Part shown: positions 10,721 through 23,589 of the stretch, piece by piece
Layout: each line of letters begins with the position of its first letter
Position numbering within the stretch: the stretch's first letter is position 1
DNA from: Phlebotomus papatasi
Lineage: Eukaryota > Arthropoda > Insecta > Diptera > Psychodidae
Reading direction: 5' to 3'
Assembly (NCBI RefSeq): GCF_024763615.1
Contig: NC_077222.1
Coordinates: 94,335,417 to 94,399,416, forward strand
DNA: 64,000 nucleotides
Notes under the pieces: model-generated
Told to the model about the DNA's origin: nothing
Databases searched by the model: none
What the model saw: the letters and a program-made list of their open reading frames with translations, nothing else
Translations under genes and position numbers: made by a program

Positions 10721-11779
10721 TTCGTCTCTTTTGAAACTTCACGTACCCAAAGGAAAACATGGACGTTCTGGGAAAACGGTGTTTTTTAACTCTTTAGAAT
10801 TGATAAAAATCCGATTCTTGTTGGATGATTACTTACTATATATATGCTCAAATGTAGGATATTTTTTGTAGGACCTAAATTAATTCCTGTGCTAGATATT
10901 TTTTTTTATCAAGCAATCAGGAAATTTGCTTACAGCATATGTTCTAGTCCCGAAAGGGTTAAATAAAAGGTGTGTAATATATTATATATCGTATCCATCG
11001 CTTTCAGTGAAACGCATTGGTTGACTTCTCCAACATAACTACTTTATTTTTCCAAAATCAGTGCAAAATATGATACAGTATTTGCTATTCAGCATTTTTC
11101 TATCAATCGCTACACTGTGAATATTAAATGTATGATTTACTCCATACAAATATGTCCAATCGGATGTTGTTAACATTTTGTTAAAAATATGTTTTGTTTC
11201 ACTGTTTGACAAAACTTTCTTCGTATCATATACGGAAAAACATCCTTTTGACAAACTTTTCGCATGATCGGTTGGCTGCCGATTTGACAAAATTTTTCCA
11301 TATTCCGTATGGAAAACATACTTTTAACAAACTTGTCTTGTTAAAAAGACAAAACTTTTATTATTTTTCAAAGTAGCACAATTTTTTGCGTTATTTTGCC
11401 AGTTGTTCAAAAAGTTTCGTTACACGAACAAATGACAAAATGAAAACGAACGTTTGTTAAAAAGCAAAATTGTTCAATTCGAATAGATAACTTTATGAGG
11501 AATGTTTATGAGAAGAACACAAACTTTTACAAACTTATTATTTTATTAAATGATTCAGAATTTTCTAAATTTTCATTTGACTTCACAAAGATTTACAAAC
11601 AATTTACAAAAAAAATCTGTGTAGAATATATTTGCCCCATTCTCTCTAAGTGATTTAAATTTGTTGAATTTTTAACAATATTGTTTCGTCTTTGGTCATT
11701 GACTTTTAATACTAAAATTGTAAAATTTATAAAGTATTTATTCCTTAAACCACGTGATAAATATTTTAGTACAAAAATC

Positions 11780-12910
11780 TATTTCTCTTCTAATGAACAT
11801 GGAACGTGCCCCAAAAAGAGCTTTGAAATACTATCAAGTCTATTCATTGATTTATTCACCCCTCGCCTGGACAAATCCCCACAAACTCAGCCCTCAATGT
11901 TGGCCACACATAAAATATCTGTGTATCCAAAGTCACGGGGCAATGATTTACTCAATTCCGAATGCATGCCAGCCTCAATTGTCCTCTTGCGGGGGCACCC
12001 AGTGATTACCCCGTCCGCGCGCGCGCGCGATGCTGGTTAAACAAAGAAAACGCGGCCCCCGGATGCCACTCCAGTTGAGGGAGTCCGCCAAGGGGGCTTT
12101 CAGGCATTCGAGAGGCGCACAAGCAGTGGACAACAGTGATTGGCCGATATGCAAATTGCAAATTAGTGACAGACATCTCATCCATTGCTCAGGGAGCACA
12201 AAACACACGCATACAGCCCAGGGATTGCCCATGAATACGGAATGGGTGAAAATGTAAATCATAATTGAATATGGTTTTCACAGGGATTCTACACACGCCA
12301 TCCGGAGATTGGGATTGAGATTGACATTATAAGCTCTGCGGAAGATGAAGATTTGCTACTATTTTTTATTCCAACAGAAATCACAAACTCACCTGTCTGT
12401 CCAGCAGAGGGCATCCTCGCGATATCTGCAAGAAAGACGAGAGAGAAAAAAAAATCATTATCAGCCTTACAACCGCAACAATTATTAATTTTTGCGATGA
12501 TATAATTTTTGCAGCGGGAGGAGAGAATAAAAAGAATAACATAAAATAAATTACGTATTTGGCGAATGTGAGTGAGATAGCAAAATCATCCTCACATAAC
12601 AATTACCGTGGTAATTGATGCAAACGATCATACGCGAGCCACCATCATCTACCAGCCCCAAAAGACACCAGTTCTTCATCCCACAGAAATCCAACCAGCA
12701 AAAGAGCCAAATCGGTGGTTTGAGAGTGAGAAAATTGAATTCTACACACGTCGGCGAAGGTGTAGAAAATTTATGTAATTTAATATGTGATTCGCTTTGG
12801 AGGTTCCTCCGGGCTTGTCTTTATGCGATCTCATTGAGACTTCTTGTAAGATTCTGTGATTCTTCCGAAGGGGAAAATTGCATGCTGCTTCATTTTTCTG
12901 CACATGAGTA
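11780..12910. other. Unique GC-richer island surrounding the micro-exon
   Basis: About 1.1 kb of unique DNA surrounds the 33-base exon. It includes a short CG dinucleotide run at about 12016-12028 and several CpG-containing blocks. The island extends well beyond the exon on both sides. That is usual for splicing-regulatory or enhancer conservation around alternatively used micro-exons. No other exon was identified in it. Confidence 0.4.
12393..12425 (-). CDS. 33-base micro-exon, exon 2 of the minus-strand gene
   Basis: On the minus strand a long pyrimidine tract with TTTCTTGCAG precedes 33 bases, followed by the donor CAG|GTGAGT. Read in the phase left by the exon at 59138-59307, it gives R-YREDALCWTD and again leaves AG, so both flanking introns are phase 2. 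Its 33 bases are a multiple of three, so skipping it would keep the frame. A branch-point-like CTGAT lies in the polypyrimidine region upstream. The acidic and aromatic composition, with one Cys and one Trp, extends the aromatic end of exon 1 (FPYYR-YRED) into a single hydrophobic, charged motif. This suggests a conserved short interaction motif. No domain family could be assigned. The next exon is not found in the 12 kb to its left. Confidence 0.8.
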
Positions 12911-13504
12911 GTGATTTCAAATGGAAAACTACCATTATCTGTTTAAATAACACATTATCGCAATAATTATATGCATTGGAATTATATCTGTTCGTAATGG
13001 TATAATTCACACTGTCATTGGAATTGCGTTATGTTAAATTACCAGTTAATCAGGGAAATTTATTGCGAAAATCATATAATTATTTTCTTGGTAATTTAGG
13101 GGATTTAGGTTATAGTTTAACAACAATTGTATTTATTGTTAATAAATTTTGAGAAACAAGATAACATATCTAAGCAAATTGAGGATTAAGCCTAAAAATA
13201 ATTTATCATCATTGTGATTGTGATTAAACCGTGCTTAATACTTTTGGATACCCTTTCAACTTATGAAAGGTTATATTTGTTGATCGACAACTTACATTGG
13301 AATTTGAGGTTATGTTCAGAAGTAGCCTAGAAAATATGTGTGAGAAAATATCACCAAAACTTTTATGTTAATGGAATTCTGATCACCGTTTACAGACGAT
13401 TTGGAAAACGAAATAGTGAATCCTTAAAATGGCTCTAACTGCATTATCATATGGATGATATATAAATTTACATAGTTGATATATAGGCCATTTACACCCC
13501 CGCT

Positions 13505-13921
13505 TTAAGGCAGAATCACATTGACAATAAAACACTCGCCGTAGCCTCACCGTATTTCGTTAATTTATGCATTTTCATTGCAATTCTTACGAAAATTTTC
13601 CATTACCATATTACCTTATCTCATCCTCAGTGGCACTATATGTGAAAATTATATAAGAAAATTGAATAAATAAAACAAAAATTCGATAAACGGTGAGCAG
13701 AAAAAACTGTAAGAGAAATTAATCGTACAGTTTTTTTGGCTCAGCGTTTATCGCATTTTCGATTTATTTCTTCAATTTTTTGATATTATTTTCACATAGT
13801 GCCGCCGAGTATGAGGATAAGGTAATACGGTAATCGAGAATTTGCCAAATAATTTCAAAGGAAATGCGTAAATTACCGAAATACGGTAAGCATTTTACTG
13901 TCAATGTGATTCTGCTCTTAA
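13505..13921. mobile_element. Long foldback element, about 415 bases
   Basis: The left arm GCAGAATCACATTGACA and the right arm TGTCAATGTGATTCTGC pair, and the pairing continues inward through CCGTATTTCG/CGAAATACGG and the GATAAGGTAATA region. The centre pairs again around ACTGTAAGAG and TCGTACAGT. The whole element is one large imperfect hairpin. Confidence 0.75.
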
Positions 13922-14339
13922 TATTCTTATTCTAAACAAAAATTACGATACTCAATTTTTTGGATTTGAGGTTTGAAAAAGTTGAAGCAAAACTTTTACC
14001 TTTAAAAATTTTGAATTGGTTTTTGAATCGGAGAATAAGTCTCTTTAAAAATTCATGAAACGAGATTTTTAGAATGATTTTCACTAGGAATGGTGATATA
14101 TGGTGTTTAAAATTATAGGCTTTTAAAATTAAGTAACATTGCTTGCCGTTTGAAAATTAAAATCCTTAGCCAAGAACCGGGTTTAACTTATAGACCCCTA
14201 AAAACTCAATTAGAAACACGATTTTATCTCTTGTATGTAAGAACATTGGGAAAAGAACCAATTTATTGTATTTATTTGTGTTTAAGCTCATCCATAGAAG
14301 TTCTGTTAATTGGAAATTGTGGAAAATAAAGACTTTTAA

Positions 14340-14543
14340 TAGGGGGAATTGGGGCTACATTGTTATACGATTTTTTTCGCATATTTCCAAAGGAAACTGG
14401 GTTTTAACATGATGTAATTTGAATAGAGAAAACAATTGTCTATCTAAATAAGATAATTGTAAGGACCAACTTGATTTAGAAATAAGCGAAAAAGTCGTAT
14501 AACAATTTAGCCCCACAGCTCAAAGCAGCCCCACCTCCCCCTA
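14340..14543. mobile_element. MITE with TAGGGGGAATTGGGGCTAC terminus
   Basis: The left TAGGGGGAATTGGGGCTA and right TAGCCCCACAGC plus CACCTCCCCCTA are inverted. Internal CGATTTTTTCGCATATTTCC recurs inverted in the related element at 40581-40796. Confidence 0.7.
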
Positions 14544-16269
14544 TTTAATTGCAAATAATAAACAATACTTTTATCTTTACTACTACTTTACAATAGCTTA
14601 AGTTCTATTTTTGCTATTCCGACATGATTTTTGGGAAATTTTTTTTTTGGGATTGAATATGAAGAAGAAATGATCCATTTTATTTTAAAAAACTACTAAA
14701 ATTGGTTGTTCTTCACAATTTAGAGACCTTCAGGAACTAGACTAAACCTCCAATTTAAAACTCATAAGTTTAGCAAGAAACTTGTGTGGTTTAACTATTC
14801 TAACTTCTTATCAAGGTAGGATTGTTGAGAAAATCTTGACTCAAGATTTGATATTAAAGCCGAATTATTCATTATTTTTTGTAAAGTGACTCAAATTGCC
14901 TCTTATTTAGAAATGTGAGTCCTTCAAGAACTAGGCTAAACCTTTAGTCTTAAAACCGTATTAGATGAATAAAGTGTAAATTTTAATATTTAAATTAAGA
15001 ATTTTTATCTGAACGATGTGAACTGGCTTGATCTTCTTGATAGGAAGTATCTCCAGTCATTGCCAGCGAAAAAATTGTCATAAAAGGAAAACACTTTTTT
15101 GGTCTGACCCGGAGTTTTCGGTTCCAATATGGCTACTGAAAAAGGTCTATATCGGGACCGAAAGCTGTGGGCAAAACCGAGAATCTGTTTTCCTTTTAGG
15201 ATGACAACTTTTTCGCTGCTTCATACCGAAAATACCCCCTCATATATATCTAAAGATTTTAACTGCTCGAACTCTAAGAGAGAGAGAGCAGTTTCCACAA
15301 TCCATTTAATTCTTAGTTTGAAAATCCAAGAGATTAGCATTAATATTAAAGACAACTTCAAGAATTTGGTCATTTATAATTTATCTTAAATAAGGGAAGA
15401 GCACCACGGATCGGAATGTAAAGAAACATGCTTCGTATTTAATTGAAAATGCCAGCCTCAAAATACTATTTGGTATTTTTGTGGATACTAATTAGTTATT
15501 TGTCTAACTGTATGTATGCACTTGAATTTTTAATATCTACAACAAAATAAAATAAAAAGTAGGTATAATTGCAAAGTTGCACTCTGTACCTCGGATCGTT
15601 ACGAATTTGAGCAAGTGTCTCACTGAAAATTGGTTTTATAAATTAAATCTAAGTAATTGCAGTACATTCTTGTGAGAGTTAAGTGGTAAAAAGTAGCAGA
15701 TAATTTTAAAAATTCATTTTATTTTTTTATTATTATTATATACATATTATTAATCTGACGATTCGAGGAACACCGCCGATAGCTGATGCTTTTCAATGAT
15801 GTATTTTTTGTATTTTAAATTAGGAGATAATTGATGGAAAATCATCAATTATGCGTTAAAAATTGACACATTAAAGTTTCCGATCTGTCAGCTTTTCCTT
15901 AATGGCTAAAGATTTAAATAACTAAAAATCAATCTTAGAATTAATTTGAATAATTAATTAAATTGCCTATAGAATTCGATATATTTTTTAGTCATCTTAT
16001 TTCTAATTTTTCAAACCTGGATTGTGGTAATTACGTAATTAAATACGTCGTCTCTTATAGGTGATCATTGATTATAGTTTGTATAATGCTTAAAACGGAG
16101 TAAAGGAGACGGGAGTAGAATTAGTCAGGGGTACAATTAAGTAGTGAAATGTTTTGTTTTTCCTTAGAAAGAATGTTAAGGAAACTACTATTTATTTAAA
16201 GTAAATAAGTGAAATATTATCATTCTCATTCAATCATGTTTTTCACAAAATACATATATAAGCAATGAA

Positions 16270-16750
16270 AAATTTCTTTATATATTTTTTATACCACAGT
16301 TTCATTATTTAGTTAATTTTGCTCCAAATAGAGCGAAAATCCATTCATATTCACAAATATTAATTTGTTAATTTCTCAGAAAAATTAAAAGTGTACCTTT
16401 TGTTAATTTCTCAGAAAAATTAAAAGTGTACCTTTTCCCCATCGAATTTTTCATCGATTGACCATGTTTTCCAATGAAAAACACAATAAAGTGACTGTTG
16501 TTTATTCATTTTGTTTAAAAATTTATTTCATAGTTCTGGCTAATTTTAGTTAAATTAAGTGCTAATCTTTATTGTTAACGGTACGTGAAGTTTTCAAATG
16601 AAACAATTACCTATTTCGTGAACAAAAAGGGTTTTTCTGAAGTGTGTGAAAAAATGCTTCAATAGGAAACCCCAGAAATATAATTTTTTGGAGAGATTTT
16701 CTTATTGTTTTAGATGGGAAAGGAAAAAAGGCCAGGAGTAAGAACAAATC
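16270..16750. repeat. Dispersed repeat about 0.5 kb, copy 2
   Basis: This is homologous to 4490-5060. This copy has an extra tandem duplication of about 39 bases near 16366-16436, where TTGTTAATTTCTCAG occurs twice. Confidence 0.65.
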
Positions 16751-17199
16751 CTGCACTTAGGAGCAACTCAACAAGGTTTTTGAAGCCTTTCGTCGCGGTT
16801 TTAGTTACACTGTTTGTCTCCAATTAGAAACTTTCCCTTGTCTCCATTTGGATTAATATGTTTCCAATAGAAGTATTTTACGCTCGCGTGTTTTTCTTGT
16901 ATTTAATAAGTTTTCAAATTATATCTAAAGAATTTTCACTAAATAGTAACATTCTAGAAGAGTCATGGAGCAAATTTATGTCATTCTCTTCAGAAAAAAT
17001 AAACTTAATGTGTTAAATCTTCTATCAAAGTTAAAGCGTCTGGAAATGGTTTTGAATTAGGACATTTACCCTATTGTACTATATTATGAACTTTAAATTT
17101 TAATGAGGTAGATTTTAATTCCTAATTACTTAAATTACTTAAATTCATTCTTAGATAAAAAATAAAATATAGATCTCCCAGGAATCTTCCTTTTTACAG

Positions 17200-18950
17200 A
17201 AATTTCTTAAATCTCTTTGCATTTCTTAAGCATCTTCAGCAGAAGTTGATTGAACAATCATCAGTAATTCCTAATCAATTGCTTGAAACATCAATTGATG
17301 CTCATGACATGAATCTCAGTGGAGTGGAGCAATTGAAAAAGATCAGTGAACATTGCAGGAAATATTAGTGTACGTGACTCGTCTTCGAGACATTCAATAA
17401 AACACTACTGCGTGGAAGCATTTAATTAAAATTCATTTCTCCTTTTAGCAAAATAATTCACAAGGCAAAATGAGCATTACTTGCCACTTTGATAGTAAAA
17501 TTTAATGCTATTTTGCACTGAAATTTACGACACTTTGTATATTAGATCTCTTGTGATATCTGTATGTGAAGCCTTTTCTTTCTCTACGTGTAATTTAATT
17601 CCTTTGGCGGATGTTTAGGGAGGGAAATTGCGGGGTGACGCGAAAAGGGCCTCTTATTGTGGATATTTTCGCGGTGTAAGCATCATCATCATCGAATCGG
17701 GAGGCGATCTACCATGCAATTTGGGACGGTAATTGCTGCCAGCCGACAACGAGATGCAGCCCATCGGCGGGGATAGATCGATTTCGATCATTGTGTTTGG
17801 GCCAATTTGGAGCTGAGAAAAGGGGCCGAAAAGACCAAGGATTGGACTCAAAGGGAACAAACTCATAAGGATTAACTCGGCGCGCGTTACATCAGAGAAA
17901 GAGAGACAGAGGAAACAAGGTGGGAAAATGGTTATTTGTGACTATAAAAATGAACTTTTATTGATCATACTGAGAAAAGTTCATCCATATTAAGAGAGTC
18001 CATTCTTATTTTCGGAACCAAAACGGAGAAAAATTGTCTCGAGGCAACTCATTTACAGGGAGTTTAATATTTGTTTGATCATGATGCACCATACGAATAT
18101 TTTTGATGGTATTCTTGAGAGACACTTGGAGGCATTTTTACGAGGGATCTTCTTGTACTCTCAAAACCATCGAAAAATTCAAGGAGCCCCATACCTTGAG
18201 GAATTGATCATGGGGTATGGGGAGGAGATCAAAGATACAGGTCTTCAATCATTTTATCTCTTCTTGCAGGAGTGCGGATTGCAAAAATTCCATTATGCTG
18301 TTAATGGTGAAATTTCAATATAAAGCAGAAAACTTCTCTCAATCGCATATTTGACTGCCCTTTTGTCTGAGGAATTCTGGCATATCCTTCTTGACTCTCC
18401 AAAACTCAACACTTTTTCTTTCCATAGCACATCCCATAGCAACTTGATCATCATTGCGCTCATCACATTATTTTGAGAGAAAATTAATTCAATATTATTC
18501 TTCCTTTTGTCTCATCTTAAAGGCCCCAAAAATATCTTCCAAATGCGACTTTTAGGAGGCTTTTTGTCGCGCCCCCAACAGCCCAATTGCCAATTGGAAG
18601 TTGTGAAAAGATGCTGAGCGGAAAAATGTGTTGAGGCAGCCGAAGAAAACATTCCCCGACCGTGGTTTGGACAAGGTTTTCATAACCACGCGAAATATAT
18701 GCATGCCATAGAATTTGAGATATCAATCTTTTCGCATTTGGACCCCATTATGACGATTGCACTCGCGGGGAGATGCTGTGTATTGATCACAGGAGCGCGA
18801 TCAAATAACTTATTAATGAGGCGACGAGATCACGAAGAATATGAGTGACACGATCAAAAACTCATCGAGAGAATTGAATACTTTTGGGGACTGCGGGGAT
18901 ACTGCAGTGTCCAAGTCAGAACAAATAAAGTTTCACTTCCCCAAGTAGCC
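17200..18950. other. Unique intronic island
   Basis: This is unique GC-richer sequence with a short ATC run near 17680-17695 and CpG-containing blocks at 17700-17890 and 18540-18900. Apart from the 80-codon frame at 18081 it holds no convincing coding sequence. It is a candidate enhancer cluster. Confidence 0.35.
18081..18323 (+). CDS. Possible small reading frame, 80 codons, unknown function
   Basis: An ATG at 18081 opens 80 codons plus a stop. The predicted peptide begins MMHHTNIFDGILERHLEAFL, continues with an aromatic- and charge-balanced sequence including GAPYLEELIMGYGEE, and ends NGEISI. Amino-acid balance is protein-like and there is no low complexity. A TATAAAAA at about 17943-17950 lies about 130 bases upstream. 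It sits in a unique island (17.2-18.95 kb) within the inferred intron, on the opposite strand from the host gene. It could be a nested gene, an exon, or a chance frame in a conserved non-coding element. No family is recognised. Confidence 0.25.
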   Translation: MMHHTNIFDGILERHLEAFLRGIFLYSQNHRKIQGAPYLEELIMGYGEEIKDTGLQSFYLFLQECGLQKFHYAVNGEISI

Positions 18951-19215
18951 AATTAGCTGATCTAACAGACTAAACAATCTCTAAAAGTTTTATGTATAGC
19001 TTATAAAATGTTTATAAAGAAAACTTTGAGGAGTCGATTAAAGATGCTGTAATTAATACAATATATTGCGGACTCCACATATTGTGAGAAATTTTCATCA
19101 AAATGAAGTATTTTGACGAGAATTCTCCGTTTTGAGCACAATTTCCTACAGTATTTAGGGAGTAAAATGAGGACTGGGAGGACCGGCTCCTTAAAGTATC
19201 GCTCTCAAAGCAATC

Positions 19216-19700
19216 CAATACACAATGATCTAACGGCTTCTATACACTATTACAAGCAAGCATATGGCAAGTTAATTTTTTTGTATGGAGCTATTTGAAG
19301 CCAATTCCTAAATTGATCTCGGACTCAACTCACAGTGCTCCGAGGAAAAAATTTATTTAAACAAAAATTTAGTATATTTATCCCTCCATGCGGAAAGGTG
19401 TCTTATAATACGGAGAAACTTCTCGCTTTTTTGTTATTTAGTATAATGGTAGCGAGTGCAAAAATATCCTATATAAATTTAAATCGAAGAATGATAAAGT
19501 GGCTTCAAATTTCAGGCAACTTGCCAGGCCGTGATTACAAGCATTACAAGTATCCTGGCTAATGGCATCTCTACACTAAAAGCATTTTTTTTCCAAAATT
19601 TTTATTTAAAAAAATTAACGTTGCTGCCTACAATGACGAGGAATTAAAAAAGAAACATTTTCTACACAATTTGCTCCTAGTGTGCAGGCACCTTAACACA
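19216..19700. mobile_element. Two adjacent foldback remnants of the CTCTACACACTA family
   Basis: TCTATACACTATTACAAGC at the left and the TTACAAG/GGCTAATGGC boundary at 19540-19565 define one remnant. A second runs from CATCTCTACACTAAAAGC to CTAGTGTGCAGGCACC near 19690. Similar ends occur at 4140-4230, 21545-21652, 21765-21905 and 54290-54360. Confidence 0.45.
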
Positions 19701-20124
19701 AGAAAAGCTCCCAAGAAGCAAAATGGTTACCCTATATAACCAAAACTTTGCCAAATCTTTTAATGCACCTTTAGAAGGGTTATGATAAAAATTTTGTGTA
19801 TAAGATCCTGTAGAAAATTTTAAGTCCCTTAGGAGTCTCGATATAGTGCGATACTCTACTTTTAGTAGTCATAGAAATGAAACCAAGGGCACTATAAACA
19901 GATTACAGGAATTTTATTTCTATATATAATGCTTTCTTAGAGATTTGTACAAAATAAAAGAAAAAATGCTTCTTGGATTGTTACTATCGATGTAACAGTT
20001 TTGTGCAAGTGCTTAAAAATTAAAATCAGTCCTTAATAAGTGCTTATTAAGTCTTTAATAAGATGAATATTTAAGCGATAGTGGTGACAATCGATGGCAA
20101 AAAATGGAAACTTGAATAGAAAAA

Positions 20125-20360
20125 GCGATAGAGCAATGTGAGAGGGGCGGACCCTATCTGTTTTGATTATTATCAATATCAATATCAATAATATGATATC
20201 TCAAAAAATCACGTTTATTGTTCTATTTAGGTCAATAAAGGACTAAAAATTTTGCGTTTTCATTTAGAGGTTATACTTTTTGAGATATCATATTGTTGAT
20301 ATTGATATTGATAATAATCAAAACAGATATGGTCCGCCCCTCTCACATTGTTCTATCGCT
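20125..20360. mobile_element. Foldback element with near-perfect 90-base arms
   Basis: AGCGATAGAGCAATGTGAG on the left matches the inverse on the right (CTCACATTGTTCTATCGCT). Pairing continues through GGGGCGGACC and the ATTATCAATATCAATATC block up to GATATCTCAAAAA. Part of the loop (GGACTAAAAATTTTGCG) recurs inverted just outside at 20376-20430. Confidence 0.78.
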
Positions 20361-20839
20361 AATAACTATAAATATAACCTCTAAATGAAAACGCAAAATT
20401 TTTAGTCCTTTATTGATCTATTTAAAGTGAATCTATTGAGTCTGTTTTAATTTGAAAAGACTAATTGAAGCCCTTCCATTTAGTCTCCGCGACTTAAAAT
20501 TCAGAAATGTAAATTTTTCCAATAAATATCCCAAATTCTATTACATGTTTTTTTTGGCGTCCTCAAAATTTTATCTGGGATTGCAAGTTCCAAAAAAAAC
20601 GTCTAATATTAAGTAAAATCTTCCCCTTATCTCGAGATCGGATAGTCTAAGCTGTTTAAGAGGTTTATAAATTACGATTATCTTCTCTTTAGTCCTAGCG
20701 CAGCATAAGACGGAAGTTTACGGTGCCCAAAGAGTATAAAACTGTAATAGCCCTTCCTTTAGTCGTAAACTCGTGTGCAGGGTGTCTAACTTTGCCAGAT
20801 TTTTAATATTATCTTATGACCGATAATCTTAATGATTTT

Positions 20840-21120
20840 AATAATGACCTTAACTAGGAGTATGCGTCTGGACCAACAGAGCTCTCCATGAAGGAGCAAG
20901 GCTTTCCCGAAAGGGGAATTCTAGACATGCATTATTATTTTTTCTTGTACGGGATGAGGTTGTCAGGCCCATGCCCGTGGAATCAAGCGCAGTGAAGCTC
21001 ACTGGACGCAATCCGAACACCTCTAACGCCAGAAAAAATTCTGGTGACCTAAAGGGGATTCGAACCCGGGACACTTGCATCATAGAGCGAGTGCTCAACC
21101 ACTTGACCCATTGAGTACCC
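20840..21120 (-). mobile_element. tRNA-derived SINE, copy 2
   Basis: This is the reverse-oriented homologue of the SINE at 376-645. It has the same tRNA-like head (GGTTCGAATCC B box near 21056-21066 on the minus strand) and the same body, including the stretch around GTGAGCTTCACTG. It diverges towards an AT-rich tail near 20840-20860. It is non-coding and was mobilised by an unseen LINE partner. Confidence 0.82.
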
Positions 21121-21544
21121 ATTAGAATACCTAATTAAAAAAAATGTTTAGCCAAAAGCCCTTATTCCAGTATTTAATGAAAAATATTTTTCATAAAAAC
21201 TACTAAATTAATTATTTCCACAAAGACCTTAATTAAATACTTAGTGTTAAGAATGAGTTATGCTGTATTATTTTCGCTATTTCCCATTAGCGATCTTCCC
21301 ATAGCGCTGAAGTGTTACTCATTTTTATATATAATTTTTAAGTAGTTAGATATTTTACAAGACCTTAAACTTAAGTCATTAAATTAAGAATTTATTAAAT
21401 ACTTAAAAAATACTTAATGTTTTAATCAATATTTGGAATATTGAAGCAAATTGACTGTGTTTGTATAGGAAAAACTATCAAAATTTCATCGAAAACCCAA
21501 ATATTCAAAGAAAATTCACAAAGGCTCCAACAATTTCCCGCTAA

Positions 21545-21905
21545 TGGCCTCTACACACTAGAAAAAATTTACGTCCATATTGAAGCAAATTCTCTACACT
21601 TCTATAAGAAAACCTCTGCAATATGGACATAAATTTCTCTAATGTGTAGAGGCCAATAGTGTGTAGAATCCATAAATGTATTTATGCTGAGAATAAATTA
21701 TTTTATAAAACAGTCAAACAAAAACAATAATTTATAAAATATTTATGTTATTCCTATCCTAATGACCTCTACATACTAGAAAAATTTACGTCCATATTTG
21801 GCATTATTGAAATTTTTTTGGCAATCTTCCCTAAAAAGGCGTAAACAGTTTTCTTCAATATATCAAATACTGAAGAAAACTTCTATGAGTGTGTAAAGAC
21901 CATAA
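21545..21905. mobile_element. Two CTCTACACACTAG-type MITEs side by side
   Basis: 21545-21652 begins GGCCTCTACACACTAGAAAA and ends TCTCTAATGTGTAGAGGCC, a clear inverted repeat. 21765-21905 begins GACCTCTACATACTAGAAAA and ends GAGTGTGTAAAGACC. Both share TTTACGTCCATATT inside the left end. Confidence 0.68.
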
Positions 21906-22081
21906 TGAACTTGTGGATATTTATAGAATATTTTATTTTTAATACAAAAATTTATTAGAATTTGTACAATTATATTTAATTACAAATTCATATCTTTTAC
22001 AAAAAATATTAAAGTTATCTAAATAAAATATCCTTTAGGTTATATATTATACAATTTGCACATTTTTTTACATCCCACATC

Positions 22082-22327
22082 TAAGGTAAAGTACCCTGTA
22101 GTCGGCCGGTTTCTCAACTCGGCCAGTGTGGGACTATTTACGCAATTTACTTAGATTTGTTATAATATGGTCTTACCGATTTAACATTATAAGGTCTATT
22201 ATATTATATAAAACGTAAATCAGTGAAAATTTTACAGAAATTGACTATAAAATGTTGAAAAAAAATTGGTTAAATAATTTAACTGGCCGAGTTGAGGAAC
22301 CGGCTGACTCGAGGGTATTTTACCTTA
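22082..22327. mobile_element. MITE with 46-base termini
   Basis: TAAGGTAAAGTACCCTGTAG plus CGGCCGGTTTCTCAACTCGG on the left is mirrored on the right with a few changes. A small remnant sharing CGGCCGGCCGAATTGAGGAA lies at 62984-63007. It is 246 bases and non-coding. Confidence 0.82.
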
Positions 22328-23177
22328 TTTTTGAAGTTATTTTTTTCTCATGTACGTGTAACCCTATCATTATTGTTAAGCAGACTTGAAAGCTAATTAA
22401 GCTTTTATGCTTTCAAGACAAATTAAAGAAAGAACTAGAGGTTAAATTTAAGGTGTATGTCTAAAAAAAACGTGTAAGAAAATATATTTGCAAAACACTT
22501 TGATCAATTAAAAAAAATTGGAATAAGGACATGAAAATGTTTAATGCCTTACAATAATGTCTTGGCAAATGAAAAAAATTAGAAATTATAAACCATATTG
22601 GCCTCCCAGACATAGGGGGATCGCCACCAATCACGAAAACCCTTTCGTGAAATGAAATAAAAAGAAATCACCGACATGAATTAAAGTGATTTATGATAAT
22701 TTTTGCATTATTTACTCAGGAAGCTGCAATATTTTACTGGAAAAATGGAATATTTAATTGACCATTTAGAGTTTTTAGAAAATAAATATGATTGAGTAAT
22801 GGCTCTATGCTCTCTATAATAATCATGGAAAGAAAGAGAAGTATATAGAAACCATAAAAGAAACACTTTAGATGCAAACTGATATTTCAACAAAACAAAT
22901 CTTATAATTAATATAATTTTTTTTTGAATTATTACATTATTTTAAATAAATATTGAAAGATGAAAATAAAGAGATTGTAAACATTAATATATTTACTTGG
23001 TAATTAAAAAGGGGAAATAAATAATAATAAATATAAATAATAATAGTCAAAGCGTCCAAGATTTGTTGAATGCTCGACCTCCATGAGGTAGATTTCGAGC
23101 ATTCAACAAATCTCATATTAGAGTTGGGAATATTGGGGCAAAATTTGACCTAATTGTAAATTTCTATATTTCTTGAA

Positions 23178-23574
23178 TTATCACACTTGCACATTAAAAT
23201 TTTAATATGATTCACATTAATTGTCGCTGATGAGAGTCCAAAAGTGTAATTTGTGTGTTTGAATCATTTTATATTCAAAATTTGATCTATTTGTTGACAA
23301 AAAGGTAGATTTGGCCCGCAAAATTTTATATAAATTGATTTATGGCATTAATGCGAAAAATTAATGCGATTTTCTCTTTAATTTTTTAATGTGAAAAATA
23401 TTTATGCTTTAGGTAAATTTAAACTTATTTTTGCAGGCCAAGTCCACTTCTTTATCAATAAATAGAAGAAACCCTAAATATTAAGGGACTATAAGACACA
23501 AATAACATATTTGGATGCTCGCAAGCGACAATTAATGTGAACTACATTAAAATTTTAATGTGCAAGTGTGATAA
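23178..23574. mobile_element. Foldback element, about 400 bases, 55-base arms
   Basis: TTATCACACTTGCACATTAA continues to TAATTGTCGCTGATGAG, and the same sequence occurs inverted at 23520-23574 with few differences. The interior pairs again around TTTTTGTTGACAAAAAGG and AAGTCCACTTCTTTATCA. Confidence 0.78.
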
Positions 23575-23589
23575 CGCCGTACCCTTCTT

